NCBI RefSeq assembly: GCF_009806985.1
Contig: NZ_WUAX01000005.1
Span: forward strand, 333,373-397,372
Origin: Halorubrum sp. JWXQ-INN 858
GTDB lineage: Archaea > Halobacteriota > Halobacteria > Halobacteriales > Haloferacaceae
Length of the DNA stretch: 64,000 nucleotides
Reading direction: 5' to 3'
Numbering within the stretch: position 1 is the stretch's first letter; each line of letters begins with the position of its first letter. A program made the translations under genes and the position numbers. The notes beneath the pieces were generated by a model. The model was not told where the DNA came from, made no database searches, and saw only the letters and a list, made by a program, of their open reading frames with translations. Positions 34,359 to 43,416 of the stretch are shown here, piece after piece.

Positions 34359-34823
34359 GTGATCCTTGTCCCCGATCCACACGATCGGGACGGCGAGTTG
34401 ACGCTCGTCGTCGCGCTCGACGCCGCCCGCGCGTTCGCCGACCCGGGAGCGGTCGTCGAGGACGCCCGGCGCTGGAGCCGGTACGTCGGCGTGGTCGACA
34501 ACGACGTCGAGGCGGTCGCGGCGTTCCTCGCGGACCACGGCGTCGAGAACGACTTCGCGCTCGGCGACCGCGACAAGTGGCGAGCGATGGCTGACATCAA
34601 GGCGGCCGCGAACACGCCCCGATACGTCTTCGTGGGCGCGTCGCCGGAGGACCGTCGGCTCGCGAAGCACGTCGGCTGGGAGTTCCTCACGTCGAACGAG
34701 GCGGCCGAGAAGGCCGGGTGGACCCTCTCAGGACCCGCCGAGGCCGGCCGGAACGGCGATCGTGGCGACGGGAGCGACGCCGGGGTCCTGGACCGGCTTC
34801 GCCGATCGCTGTGGCCCTTTTAA
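34359..34823 (+). CDS. DUF7124-domain haloarchaeal protein
   Basis: A 154-residue protein matching the haloarchaeal DUF7124 pattern: ELTLVVALDAARAFADPGAVVEDARRWSRYVGVVDN, then DFALGDRDKWRAMADIKAAANTPRYVFVGASPEDRRLAKHVGWEFLTSNEAAEKAGW. The role is unknown; the alpha/beta pattern suggests a small Rossmann-like fold. The last 30 residues are a Gly/Asp linker plus a basic RLRRSLWPF end. No ATG fits; the GTG at 34359 is at a sensible distance from GTTTATG (34324-34330). Confidence 0.82.
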   Translation: MILVPDPHDRDGELTLVVALDAARAFADPGAVVEDARRWSRYVGVVDNDVEAVAAFLADHGVENDFALGDRDKWRAMADIKAAANTPRYVFVGASPEDRRLAKHVGWEFLTSNEAAEKAGWTLSGPAEAGRNGDRGDGSDAGVLDRLRRSLWPF

Positions 34824-34871
34824 ATCGGGATCCGCGGAAAGTACAAGCGGCTCGATCGCGAACGAGTACCC

Positions 34872-35231
34872 ATGTCCGAATCACTCGCGGACGAACCGTG
34901 TGAATCGCCTTCCGAAGAGGACGACCCGCTGACCGAGGACGAGTACGCGCCGCTGCTCGACCGGCTCGACGACGAGGTGTGGTCGGTCGTCGACGGCCAG
35001 CGGCTGGAGGGGACGTACCCGTTCGACGACTTCCGTGACGCCTTGGAGTTCACGTACGAAGTCGGCGAGCTCGCCGAGGACGTGTGGCACCACCCGGACG
35101 TCCACCTCTCGTGGGGCGAGGTCGGCGTCGAGCTCTGGACCCACGAGATCGACGGCCTCCATCGGACCGACTTCGTGATGGCCGCGCGGATGGACCGGCT
35201 CCACCGCGGATACGCCCCGTCCGAGGAGTGA
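34872..35231 (+). CDS. Pterin-4a-carbinolamine dehydratase
   Basis: A 119-residue 4a-hydroxytetrahydrobiopterin dehydratase (PhhB/DCoH fold), which dehydrates the carbinolamine formed when aromatic amino-acid hydroxylases oxidise tetrahydropterin. The active-site motif [29 protein letters not shown] is the hallmark (PHHPx4-Yx2Vx-L/WTH). The family is about 95-115 residues; the extra N-terminal 15 are acidic and disordered. No phenylalanine hydroxylase is in the window, so in this archaeon it may serve pterin recycling linked to the folate/methanopterin genes at 53-56 kb, or another pterin role. Confidence 0.93.
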   Translation: MSESLADEPCESPSEEDDPLTEDEYAPLLDRLDDEVWSVVDGQRLEGTYPFDDFRDALEFTYEVGELAEDVWHHPDVHLSWGEVGVELWTHEIDGLHRTDFVMAARMDRLHRGYAPSEE

Positions 35232-35347
35232 CCGTCAAGCGATGCCGTCGACCCGCCGTTCGCGGGGCGAACGGCCGAGCGCGATAGGAACCCCACACCG
35301 GTTGCCGGCATGCGATGGGGGAAACCCCTTGAGGGTCACGGGAGGGT

Positions 35348-36583
35348 ATGCACACGACCGACGCGTTCGTTGGCCTCTCCTGTGTCGACTGCGGCGAGAC
35401 CTTCGACGCGGAGACGGCGACCCACCGGTGTCCGGACTGTGACGGTATCCTCGACCCGGCGTACGACTACGACCGGATCGACCTGACCCCGGAGGACCTC
35501 CAGGCACGCCCCTTCGACTCGATGTGGCGCTACGAGGAGCTGCTCCCGTTCACGAGCGGTGCGGCGGTGTCGCTCGGCGAGGGCGCGACCCCGCTCGTCG
35601 AGTGTCCCGGGCTCGCGGAGGCGATGGGCGTCGGCCGCGTCCTGCTTAAAGACGAGGGGATGAACCCGACCGGGACGTTCAAGGACCGCGGACAGGCGGC
35701 CGCGATGACCGCGGCGCGCGAGCACGGCGCGACCGACGTGGCGCTGAACAGCGCCGGCAACGCGGGCCAGGCGGCGGCGGCGTACGCGGCCCGCGCCGAG
35801 CTCGACGCCCACGTCTACCTCCCCTCGCGCTCGGGGTTCACCCAGAAGGCGATGACGGAGGTCCACGGGGCCGACCTGACGGTCACCGACCCGATCGACG
35901 GCAACTCGCAGATCGGTGACTCCGGCCGGGCGTACGCCGAGGCGATGGACGAGAACCCCGACTGGTACTCCGCGAAGACGTTCGTCACGCCGTATCGCCA
36001 CGAGGGGAAGAAGACGATGGCGCTCGAGGTCCTCGAACAGCTCGACTGGGAGGCCCCGGACGCCGTGGTCTACCCGACCGGCGGCGGCGTCGGCCTCGTC
36101 GGGATGCACAAAGCCGCCCGTGAGGTTCGTGACCTCGGCTGGACCGACGACCTGATCCCGATGTACGCCGCACAGGCCACCGGCTGTGCGCCGATCGTGA
36201 ACGCCTACGAGGCCGGCGCGGACCGCCACGAGCCGCTGTCGGACGACGAGATCGACACCGCGTGCGGCGGGATCGCCATCCCCGACCCCGGCGCGAGCCC
36301 GCTCATCCTGGAGGCGATCCGCGAGTCCGACGGCGGAGCGGTCGCCAACACCGACCACGAGATCCTCGACGCCGCCATCGAAGTCGCTCGCGTCGAAGGG
36401 TTGGAGATGGGCGCGACCTGTGCGGCGGCCGCGGCCGGCGCGTTCACCCTCGCCGAGGAGGGCGAGCTCGGCTCCGACGACACCGTCGTCCTGCTGAACA
36501 CGGGCGCCGGAAACAAGGACGTCGACACGCTCCGCGCCCACCTCGGCGAGACGGAGGCGGCCGCCGACGGCGACGCGGCGTGA
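35348..36583 (+). CDS. thrC: Threonine synthase
   Basis: A 411-residue PLP enzyme converting O-phosphohomoserine to threonine. The N-terminal zinc ribbon (CVDC at 12-15, CPDC at 28-31) is found in the archaeal type. The PLP lysine is K112 in TGTFKDRGQ; SAGNAGQAAAAYAARAELD, PTGGGVGLVGMHKAARE and NTGAGNKDVD are the other binding blocks. Acidic C-terminal tail. Start ATG 35348; the spacer before it contains GAAACCCCTTGAGGG but no obvious TATA. Upstream threonine genes (hom, thrB) are not in the window. Confidence 0.96.
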   Translation: MHTTDAFVGLSCVDCGETFDAETATHRCPDCDGILDPAYDYDRIDLTPEDLQARPFDSMWRYEELLPFTSGAAVSLGEGATPLVECPGLAEAMGVGRVLLKDEGMNPTGTFKDRGQAAAMTAAREHGATDVALNSAGNAGQAAAAYAARAELDAHVYLPSRSGFTQKAMTEVHGADLTVTDPIDGNSQIGDSGRAYAEAMDENPDWYSAKTFVTPYRHEGKKTMALEVLEQLDWEAPDAVVYPTGGGVGLVGMHKAAREVRDLGWTDDLIPMYAAQATGCAPIVNAYEAGADRHEPLSDDEIDTACGGIAIPDPGASPLILEAIRESDGGAVANTDHEILDAAIEVARVEGLEMGATCAAAAAGAFTLAEEGELGSDDTVVLLNTGAGNKDVDTLRAHLGETEAAADGDAA

Positions 36584-36699
36584 TCGTCGACGCTGAAGAC
36601 GAGCGCCGGGTGTCGTAGCCGTTTCGACGGCGGGAACCGGACGGGTGCGAGGTCGTCCGAGACGGGCACTTTTAACAGGAGTTCGAGAGTTCCGGACGC

Positions 36700-38199
36700 A
36701 TGCGTCTCCCTTCACGGAGCGACGTCGGCCGGCCGCTCGGGCCGGTCGGGTTCGCGCTCCTCTGGCTCGGCGGCGACACGATCGGGCTCGCCCCCGACGC
36801 CGCGGCCGCGCTCGCCTGTACCGCCTGGATCGTCGTCTGGTGGGTGACTGAGGCCGTCCCGATCCCCGTGACGAGCCTGCTCCCGATCGTCCTCTTCCCG
36901 GCGACCGGGATCCTCGGTGCCGGCGAGACGACGACCGCGTACGGCGACCCGATCGTGTTCCTCCTGTTGGGCGGGTTCCTCCTGGCGCTCGCCGTCGAGC
37001 GGACCGGCCTCCACGAGCGCGTCTCGCTGTACGTCATCAGCCGCGTCGGCGTCAGCGCGCCGGGGCTCCTGTTCGGGTTCATGGCCGCGACGGCGCTCCT
37101 GTCGATGTGGATCTCGAACACCGCGACCGCGATGTTGATGGTGCCGATCGCGATCGCCGTCATCTCCCAGACGCACACGGTGACGCCCGGTCCGCAGGTC
37201 GGCACCGCGGAGGGCGTCGGCGACCTCGTCCACGACGTCGACGAGGACCCCGAGTCGCTCCCGGCGACGCGGTTCGGCGTCACGCTCATGCTCGGGATCG
37301 CGTACGCGGCGTCCGTCGGCGGCGTCGGCACGCTCATCGGGAGCCCGCCGAACGCGGTGCTCGCGGGCGTCGCGGAGAGTCAACTCGGCGTCGACGTCGG
37401 GTTCCTCGAGTGGATGCGGTTCGGTCTCCCCGTCGCGGTCGTCGGCACCCTCGCCGTGTGGGCGACGCTGCTCGTCGTCGTCCGGCCGACGATCGACGTC
37501 GTCCCGGGGCGCGAGGCGGTCGCGGCACACAAGCTCACCCAGCTCGGCCCCGCGTCCGCCGGTGAGCGCCGGGTCGCGGCCCTGTTCGGGATCGTCGCGC
37601 TCGGGTGGCTGACCCGGCCGTTTCTCATTACACCGATCGTCCCCGCGGTCACCGACGCGACGATCGCGATCGCGGGCGGCGTCGCCGCCTTCCTCGTCCC
37701 CACGAACGCCCGTCGGCGGGAGTTCCTGCTGGACTGGGAGTACGCACTCCGGCTCCCGTGGGGCGTGCTCCTCCTCCTCGGCGCGGGGTTCGCGCTCGCC
37801 CGGGCCTTCCAGCGAACCGGGCTCGACGGGCGCATCGCCGACCTCATCACCGGGGTCGGGACGACCGGCCTGCTCGGACTCGTCGTCCTCCTCGCGGCGG
37901 TCGTCGTCGTGCTCACCAACGTCACCTCGAACACGGCGACCGCCTCGGTGTTCTCGCCGGTCGCCGTCGCCGTCGCGGGCTCTATGGGTCTGCCGCCGCT
38001 GTCACTTTTAGCGACGGTCGCGCTCGCGGCGTCGTTCGCGTTCGTTCTCCCGGTGGCGACCGCGCCCAACGCCATCGTCTTCGGCTCCGGCTACCTCACG
38101 GTGCCGGAGATGGCGCGGATCGGTGCCGCCGTCAGCGTCGTCGGGACGGCCGTGATCGTCGTCGGCGTCGTCTGGTGGCTCCCGTTGGTGTGGGGGTGA
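36700..38199 (+). CDS. SLC13/DASS family anion symporter
   Basis: A 499-residue sodium-coupled dicarboxylate or sulfate symporter of the DASS (SLC13/ArsB superfamily) type, with about 11-12 helices. The conserved pair of SNT-type motifs is present: STWI-like LLSMWISNTATAMLMVPIA in the first half and VVLTNVTSNTATASVFSPV in the second, together with GTLIGSPPNAVLAG and ATAPNAIVFGSGY. It would import succinate, malate or similar with Na+. Acidic loop DLVHDVDEDPESLPATR. TTTTAAC (36670-36676) is the TATA element. Confidence 0.93.
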   Translation: MRLPSRSDVGRPLGPVGFALLWLGGDTIGLAPDAAAALACTAWIVVWWVTEAVPIPVTSLLPIVLFPATGILGAGETTTAYGDPIVFLLLGGFLLALAVERTGLHERVSLYVISRVGVSAPGLLFGFMAATALLSMWISNTATAMLMVPIAIAVISQTHTVTPGPQVGTAEGVGDLVHDVDEDPESLPATRFGVTLMLGIAYAASVGGVGTLIGSPPNAVLAGVAESQLGVDVGFLEWMRFGLPVAVVGTLAVWATLLVVVRPTIDVVPGREAVAAHKLTQLGPASAGERRVAALFGIVALGWLTRPFLITPIVPAVTDATIAIAGGVAAFLVPTNARRREFLLDWEYALRLPWGVLLLLGAGFALARAFQRTGLDGRIADLITGVGTTGLLGLVVLLAAVVVVLTNVTSNTATASVFSPVAVAVAGSMGLPPLSLLATVALAASFAFVLPVATAPNAIVFGSGYLTVPEMARIGAAVSVVGTAVIVVGVVWWLPLVWG

Positions 38200-38275
38200 C
38201 GGCGACGCCAACGGGGGACCGCGTCCCGCCGTCCGAACCGGAACCACTACGCCCCGCCACGCCGACCCCCTCCAC

Positions 38276-39181
38276 ATGCAACTCGGCGTCATCGGACTCG
38301 GACGGATGGGGCGGATCGTCGTGAACCGGTCGCTGGACGCGGGCCACGACGTGGTCGCGTTCGACCTCTCGGCGGAGGCGACGGCGACGGCCGCGGAGGC
38401 GGGCGCGGAGCCGGCCGACTCGATCGCCGACCTCGCGGAGCGGCTCGGCGACGACAAGCGGGTGTGGGTGATGGTGCCCGCCGGCGACGCGGTCGACGCC
38501 ACGCTCGCGGACCTCTCGTCACACCTGGACGGCGACGACGTGGTCGTCGACGGCGGCAACTCCCACTTCGAGGCGTCGGTCCGGCGTGCCGAGTCGACGG
38601 ACGCCGCCTACCTCGACTGTGGCACCTCCGGCGGCCCCGCCAGCGCCGAGGAGGGGTTCTCGTTGATGGTCGGCGGCCCCGCCTGGGCTTACGAGGAGTT
38701 GGTCCCGGTGTTCGACGCGGTCGCGACGGGCCCGGACGGCCACGACCGCATGGGGCCGTCCGGCTCGGGTCACTACGTGAAGATGGTCCACAACGGCGTC
38801 GAGTACGCGCTGATGCAGGCGTACGGCGAGGGGTTCGAGCTGCTCGCGGACGGCCGATACGACCTCGATCTGGAGGCCGTGGCGCGCACGTGGAACAACG
38901 GGGCGGTGATCCGGTCGTGGCTGCTCGAGCTCTGTGAGGAGGCGTTCCACGAGGAGGGATCGGACCTCGGCGACGTCGCCGACCACGTCGCGGGCGGCTC
39001 CACCGGGACGTGGACCGTCGAGGAGGCGCTCGAACAGGAGGTCCCGGTCCCGCTCATCTACGGGGCGCTCGCCGAGCGGTTCGACTCACGCAACGAGGGC
39101 CGGTTCTCGCGGCGGCTCGCGAACCGGCTCCGCTACGGCTTCGGGCGACACGACGTGGCGCGACGGGCGGAAAACGAGTGA
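38276..39181 (+). CDS. gndA: 6-phosphogluconate dehydrogenase (decarboxylating, short form)
   Basis: A 301-residue NAD(P)-linked 6-phosphogluconate dehydrogenase of the short dimeric type, producing ribulose-5-phosphate and CO2 for pentose supply. MQLGVIGLGRMG (Rossmann), VVDGGNSHFEAS, YLDCGTSGGPASAEEGFSLMVGG, GSGHYVKMVHNGVEYALMQAYGEGF with the catalytic Lys-Asn pair, and a C-terminal helical domain are all as expected. Haloarchaea use an oxidative pentose phosphate route with this enzyme. Ends close to, and convergent with, the PAN gene. Confidence 0.96.
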   Translation: MQLGVIGLGRMGRIVVNRSLDAGHDVVAFDLSAEATATAAEAGAEPADSIADLAERLGDDKRVWVMVPAGDAVDATLADLSSHLDGDDVVVDGGNSHFEASVRRAESTDAAYLDCGTSGGPASAEEGFSLMVGGPAWAYEELVPVFDAVATGPDGHDRMGPSGSGHYVKMVHNGVEYALMQAYGEGFELLADGRYDLDLEAVARTWNNGAVIRSWLLELCEEAFHEEGSDLGDVADHVAGGSTGTWTVEEALEQEVPVPLIYGALAERFDSRNEGRFSRRLANRLRYGFGRHDVARRAENE

Positions 39182-39242
39182 TCGACCGCACGGCTACTCC
39201 GCAGGGATCGGGTCGCCGGCCCGGGGCTACCGGGCGCGGGCG

Positions 39243-40469
39243 CTAGTACTGGTAGTCGATCGCGCGCTCGGCCGTGCCGTCGTCGTCCTCCTCCAGCTTC
39301 TCGCACGCCTTCTCGAAGTCGATGCGGTGGACCTCCGTGCGGCCGTCACGGATGGCGAACATTCCGGCCTCGGTCGCGATCGACGCGATCTCGGCCCCGC
39401 TGTAGCCGTCGAGATCGCGAGCGATCGCGCCGACGTCGACGTCGTCGTCGACGTTCATCCCAGCCGAGTGGATCTCGAGGACGCGCTTGCGGCCCTCGGC
39501 GTCCGGCACCGGTACCTCGATGAGGCGGTCGAACCGCCCCGGCCGGAGGATCGCCTCGTCGAGCATGTCGAAGCGGTTGGTGGCGGCCATGATGCGGATC
39601 TCGCCGCGCTCGTCGAAGCCGTCCATCTCCGAGAGCAGCTGCATCATCGTGCGCTGCACCTCGGCGTCGCCGGACGTCTTCGAGTCCGTGCGCTTCGAGG
39701 CGACGGCGTCGATCTCGTCGATGAAGATCACTGCGGGCTCGCGGTCCGCCGCCAGCTCGAAGAGGTCGCGGACGAGTCGGGAGCCCTCGCCGATGAACTT
39801 CCGGACGAGTTCGGAGCCGGCCATCTTGATGAACGTGGCGTCGGACTCGTTGGCGACGGCCTTCGCGAGCATCGTCTTGCCCGTTCCCGGCGGGCCGTGG
39901 AGCAGGACGCCGCTCGGGGGATCGACGCCGACGGCCTCGAACTGTTCGGGGTTCTCGAGGGGGTCCTCGACGGCCTCGCGCACCTCGCGGATCTGCTCGT
40001 CGATGCCGCCGATGTCGGCGTAGGTGACGTCGGGGGAGGCCGTGACCTCCATCGCCTGCGCCCGGGAATCCGTCTCGTCGTCGAGCACCCGCTGGATCGC
40101 GAACGAGTCGTTGATCGCGACGCGGTCGCCCGGCCGGAGGTCGGCGTCGAGCCGGGTCGACGTCTGCGTCAGCACTTCCTGGTTGTTGCCGTGCTGTTTG
40201 ATCACGACGCCGTCCTCGGTCAGCTCCTCGACGGACGCGATGTACAGCGAGGTGGTCTTGAGCACCTCGTTTTCGCGTTTCAGCTCGTCGACGTCGGTTC
40301 GGAGGTCCCCGCGGCGGCCCTGTGCGTCGTCCAGACGGTCCTGGAGCTCATCGTTGAGCCGGACGATCCGCCGGTAATGCTGGCGGATCGCTTCGAGTCG
40401 CTCCGCCTCGTTCATCTCCGGATCGATCTCCAGACGAGGGCGGTCCGGCAGTGACGGGCTGTGAGACAT
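39243..40469 (-). CDS. pan: Proteasome-activating nucleotidase (PAN)
   Basis: A 408-residue AAA ATPase that unfolds substrates and threads them into the 20S proteasome. An N-terminal coiled coil (about 20-75, LEAIRQHYRRIVRLNDELQDRL), an OB-fold interdomain (VEELTEDGVVIKQHGNNQEVLT), Walker A GPPGTGKT, Walker B AVIFIDEID, and arginine fingers in LRPGRFDRLIEVPVP are present. PAN gates the proteasome with a C-terminal hydrophobic-Tyr-X tail; here the last residues are DYQY, so Tyr lies at the third-last and last positions rather than second-last. Haloarchaea usually have two PAN paralogs. TATA candidate CATTTACGC (minus, about 40489-40497). Start ATG 40469. Confidence 0.95.
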   Translation of the reverse strand: MSHSPSLPDRPRLEIDPEMNEAERLEAIRQHYRRIVRLNDELQDRLDDAQGRRGDLRTDVDELKRENEVLKTTSLYIASVEELTEDGVVIKQHGNNQEVLTQTSTRLDADLRPGDRVAINDSFAIQRVLDDETDSRAQAMEVTASPDVTYADIGGIDEQIREVREAVEDPLENPEQFEAVGVDPPSGVLLHGPPGTGKTMLAKAVANESDATFIKMAGSELVRKFIGEGSRLVRDLFELAADREPAVIFIDEIDAVASKRTDSKTSGDAEVQRTMMQLLSEMDGFDERGEIRIMAATNRFDMLDEAILRPGRFDRLIEVPVPDAEGRKRVLEIHSAGMNVDDDVDVGAIARDLDGYSGAEIASIATEAGMFAIRDGRTEVHRIDFEKACEKLEEDDDGTAERAIDYQY

Positions 40470-40754
40470 TCGTTGGAGGGCGCTACGTCATCCGCGTAAA
40501 TGTGCCTTTGGGTCACGTCGCCGTCCGGAACGACGCCCGCGGGAGGCCCGAACCGACCGCCTCGGCCCCGCGGCGGTGGCCCACGCCCTCCTCGGCGGGC
40601 CACGTTCCTTCGGGCGGGAGTTATCCCGGCTGATAGTCCCGACCCGTTGATTTATACGGGTCGGGTCGTAGTCGTCGACCATGACCGCTGGATCCACGAC
40701 CGGGCGCGTATCGTCGTCGGGTCGAACGCGGAGGCGACCGCACGGGGGAGCGCC
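40470..40754. other. 285-base divergent spacer with promoter and possible leader ORF
   Basis: Between PAN (minus) and the HalX regulator (plus). It contains a 7-base stem hairpin (GTGGCCC at 40576-40582 with GGGCCAC at 40597-40603), TTTATAC at 40651-40657, and a 25-codon frame (40681-40758) whose stop overlaps the regulator start. Confidence 0.55.
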
Positions 40755-40758
40755 GTGA
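40681..40758 (+). CDS. Possible 25-residue leader ORF overlapping the HalX regulator
   Basis: ATG 40681 opens a 25-residue Ser/Arg/Gly-rich frame (begins MTAGSTTGRVSSSG, ends RRRPHGGAP) whose TGA overlaps the GTG start of the response regulator (GTGA). It is the first ATG 24 bases after the TATA-like TTTATAC. Third-base GC is lower than in the regulator frame, so it may be fortuitous. If real it would couple translation of the regulator. Confidence 0.3.
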   Translation: MTAGSTTGRVSSSGRTRRRPHGGAP

Positions 40759-41333
40759 CGACCGACGGGGGGAGCCAGGACGAGGCCGACCGAGCGACGG
40801 TGCTGGCGGTCGACGACGAGGTCGATCTCGCCGAGCTCTACCGCGCGTATCTCGCCCCGTCGTACGACGTGCGGATCGCGACCGACGGGGAGACGGCGCT
40901 GTCGAAGATGGACGACTCGGTCGACGTCGTCCTGCTCGACCGACGGATGCCGGGGATGTCGGGCCACGAGGTGCTCACCGCGATCCGCGAGGCCGGGTAC
41001 GACGCCCGGGTCGCGATGTTGACCGCGGTCGAGCCGGACGTCGACATCGTCGACATGCTGTTCGACGACTACAAGACGAAGCCGGTGATGAAAGCGGAGC
41101 TGTGTGCGCTCGTGGAGGTGTTGCTTCGGCGCGCGGAGTTCGACGAGCGGAGCCAGGAGTTCTTCGCGCTCGCCTCGAAGAAGGCCGCGCTGGAGGCCGC
41201 CGGAAACGCCGGGACCGAGGAGTACGAGGAGCTGATCGACCGGGTCGAAACGGTCCGCGAGCAGGTCGACGACACCCTCGACGAGCTCTCCGCGCGGGAC
41301 GCCTTCGTCGAGGTCCCGTTCGAGTCCGTTTAA
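40755..41333 (+). CDS. HalX-domain response regulator
   Basis: A 192-residue response regulator. The receiver domain (about 14-130) has acidic pocket DDE (20-22), phospho-acceptor D62 in VVLLDRRMPG, Thr in VAMLTAVEPD and Lys in YKTKP (K109). The C-terminal part (about 135-185: AEFDERSQEFFALASKKAALEAAG ... VETVREQVDDTLDEL) is the haloarchaeal HalX helical domain. No DNA-binding domain is present, so output is via protein contacts or multimers. GTG 40755 is chosen because no ATG or GTG lies upstream in frame near the TATA; TTG codons upstream are possible. The cognate histidine kinase is not visible. Confidence 0.9.
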   Translation: MTTDGGSQDEADRATVLAVDDEVDLAELYRAYLAPSYDVRIATDGETALSKMDDSVDVVLLDRRMPGMSGHEVLTAIREAGYDARVAMLTAVEPDVDIVDMLFDDYKTKPVMKAELCALVEVLLRRAEFDERSQEFFALASKKAALEAAGNAGTEEYEELIDRVETVREQVDDTLDELSARDAFVEVPFESV

Positions 41334-41370
41334 AACGAGCCGCCGGCGATCGCCGGGCCCCCGTACTGAC

Positions 41371-42609
41371 CTACTGTTCGGTCGCGGGCGCGAGGTCGTC
41401 GGCGGAAAAGCCCGGCTCCATGAGCAGGTCCTTCTGGTCGGCGACGTAGCGCCCCTCGCGCATCAGCTGCTTGAACGCGGACTGCGGGGAGAGGTCACCG
41501 ATGAGCACGCCGCCGACGATCCGTCCGTCCTTCAGCGCGACGCGCCGCCACTCGCCCTCGGCGGTCGTCGCCTCGACGGAGTCGTCGCCGAGCGTCGGGT
41601 GACCGAACGAGAGGAACGGGAAGTCGAAGTGCGTGATGGAGTACGAGGAGACCCAGCGGAACTCCTCGGACTCGTAGTCGACCATGTTGCGCGCGGCGAT
41701 CGTGCCCTGCTCTTTCGCGGAGCCCCACGCCCCGTTCTGGGCACGCTCGCCGAGGACGACGTCGTGGAACTCCGTGATGTCGCCCGCGGCGAACACGTTG
41801 TCGACGTTCGTGCGCATGAACTCGTCGACGACGATCCCGTTGTCCGTCTCGATCGGGGTGTCCTCGACCAGCTCGGTGTTGAAGTCGAGCCCGATCGCGA
41901 CGCCGGCGAAGTCACACTCGTAGCGTTCGCCGTTCGGGTCGACGGCGGCCTCGACGTGGCCGTCGGCGTCGACCTCGAAGTGGTCGACGCCGGAGTCGAA
42001 GACGGGCTCGACGCCGCGTTCGCGCATCGCCTCGTGCATGATCTCCGCGCCCTCCGTCGACAGGGCGTAGCGCCACCAGGAGTCCCCGCGCATGAGGTAC
42101 TTCGCCTCGACGTCCTGTGCGCCACAGATGGCGGCGAAGTCGATGCCGAGCAGGCCCGCGCCGACGATGACGCCGTTGTCCGCGTCCTCGACGCTCGCTT
42201 TGATCTTCCGGGCGTCCTGGAACGTCCAGAAGTGATGGACCCCTTCGGCGTCGGCGTTCCCGACGGGGAGCTGCTGGGGCGTCCCGCCGACGGCGAGCAG
42301 AAGCGAGTCGTACTCGATCGTCTCGCCCCCGTGGGTGTGAACCGCGTCGTTCTCGACGTCGATGTCGACGACGACGGTGTTGAGCCGCAGGTCGACGTCG
42401 TGGTCCTCGTACCACCCCTCGTCGTGGATCGAGATCGGTGCTTCCGGGAGCTTCCCCTTCGCGAACTCCTTTATCAGGATCCGGTTGTAGAGGGCCTCGC
42501 CCTCGTCCGTGATGACCGTGATATCGGCGTCCGGCGACTGCTCGCGCAGCGTTTCAGCCGCGGAGGACCCCGCGATACCATCCCCGATGATCACGTACGA
42601 ATCGCTCAT
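41371..42609 (-). CDS. FAD-dependent NAD(P)-type oxidoreductase
   Basis: A 412-residue pyridine-nucleotide-disulfide-type flavoprotein. N-terminal FAD motif VIIGDGIAGSSAAETLRE; second (NAD-binding) motif VIVGAGLLGIDFAAICG; FAD C-terminal motif NVFAAGDITEF. There are no redox-active Cys pairs of the glutathione-reductase type, which fits ferredoxin/rubredoxin or NADH:acceptor reductases (nirB-like or Nox-like). It probably reduces a small electron carrier; the partner is unknown. Start ATG 42609, convergent with the HalX regulator. AT-rich CATTAACCC (minus) at about 42629-42637. Confidence 0.92.
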   Translation of the reverse strand: MSDSYVIIGDGIAGSSAAETLREQSPDADITVITDEGEALYNRILIKEFAKGKLPEAPISIHDEGWYEDHDVDLRLNTVVVDIDVENDAVHTHGGETIEYDSLLLAVGGTPQQLPVGNADAEGVHHFWTFQDARKIKASVEDADNGVIVGAGLLGIDFAAICGAQDVEAKYLMRGDSWWRYALSTEGAEIMHEAMRERGVEPVFDSGVDHFEVDADGHVEAAVDPNGERYECDFAGVAIGLDFNTELVEDTPIETDNGIVVDEFMRTNVDNVFAAGDITEFHDVVLGERAQNGAWGSAKEQGTIAARNMVDYESEEFRWVSSYSITHFDFPFLSFGHPTLGDDSVEATTAEGEWRRVALKDGRIVGGVLIGDLSPQSAFKQLMREGRYVADQKDLLMEPGFSADDLAPATEQ

Positions 42610-42800
42610 AGCCGACCGTTTGAAGCGAGGGTTAATGTGGATTGCCATCCGCGCGGACGATGATGATAGACAACCGCATACCACGGGAGGGGGAACCGTA
42701 TAAGGGCCTTCAATCGGGCTGTCGGCGGGTCTCCCGTGCGTTGCCGGGGCTCCCGCGCACGTCGCCACAGGTTCAATAGCGTCCGGTCCCGATCGGGGAT

Positions 42801-43397
42801 ATGAAGATCCGGCAGAACATCCGCCACTGGGCCGCGAAGAAGGCGCTGACGACGCCCGTCGTCGGCGACGTCGCCAACGACAAGCTCGTCGACCTCCACA
42901 CGAGCATCTTCCTCAACAAGGCCGAGGAGGACCGCCGGGAGGAACGGCGCGCACACCTCGACGGCTTCTTCGACGCGACGATGGACGCGTACGTCGCCGC
43001 GCTGGAGGCCGGCTTCCCCGAGGCGGAGGCCCGCGAGATCACCCACGTGCAGGCGAACTTCGACTTCTTCAACCACGGATGGACCGAGATGATGGAGATC
43101 CCCGGCGACGAGCTGGAGGCGCACTACCGGCGGTACGAGGGGTTCTTCGTCGAACACGGGATCACGATCGACGACCCGCTCGGCGCGTTTCGGCCCGCGG
43201 ACGGGATCGACGACGCGCCGGCGACGCCCGAGCGGCTGGAGACGCCCGAGTACGAGAACGCGCTGGCGGGCTTCGCGGACGACGTCTACGTGGAGACGGA
43301 CGACGGCGAGACGCTCGTCGGCGGCGACACCGAGGAGCCCGAGGACGTCGACCCGTCCGTCGCGCCCGGCCTCGACGAGGACGAGGCGAGCGCCTGA
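42801..43397 (+). CDS. DUF6149 haloarchaeal protein
   Basis: A 198-residue helical protein, I believe of the haloarchaeal DUF6149 family: MKIRQNIRHWAAKKALTTPVVGDVANDKLVDLHTSIFLNKA, REERRAHLDGFFDATMDAYVAALEAGFPEAEAREITHVQANFDFFNHGWTEMMEIP. The second half is acidic and less conserved, with a disordered tail. Function unknown. TTCAATAG (about 42771-42778) is a TATA candidate about 25 bases upstream; a second, GTATAAGGG, lies at 42698-42706. Confidence 0.85.
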   Translation: MKIRQNIRHWAAKKALTTPVVGDVANDKLVDLHTSIFLNKAEEDRREERRAHLDGFFDATMDAYVAALEAGFPEAEAREITHVQANFDFFNHGWTEMMEIPGDELEAHYRRYEGFFVEHGITIDDPLGAFRPADGIDDAPATPERLETPEYENALAGFADDVYVETDDGETLVGGDTEEPEDVDPSVAPGLDEDEASA

Positions 43398-43416
43398 GCC
43401 CGCCGGACCGCCCCGC

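Noticed and set aside
34328..34594. 88-codon frame starting at ATG 34328 after a TATA-like element
   Set aside because: The product is almost only Arg/Gly/Pro; the DUF7124 frame overlaps it and has conserved features.
40576..40603. Hairpin GTGGCCC/GGGCCAC as a PAN regulatory element
   Set aside because: A seven-base GC stem with a 14-base loop is expected by chance at this GC content.
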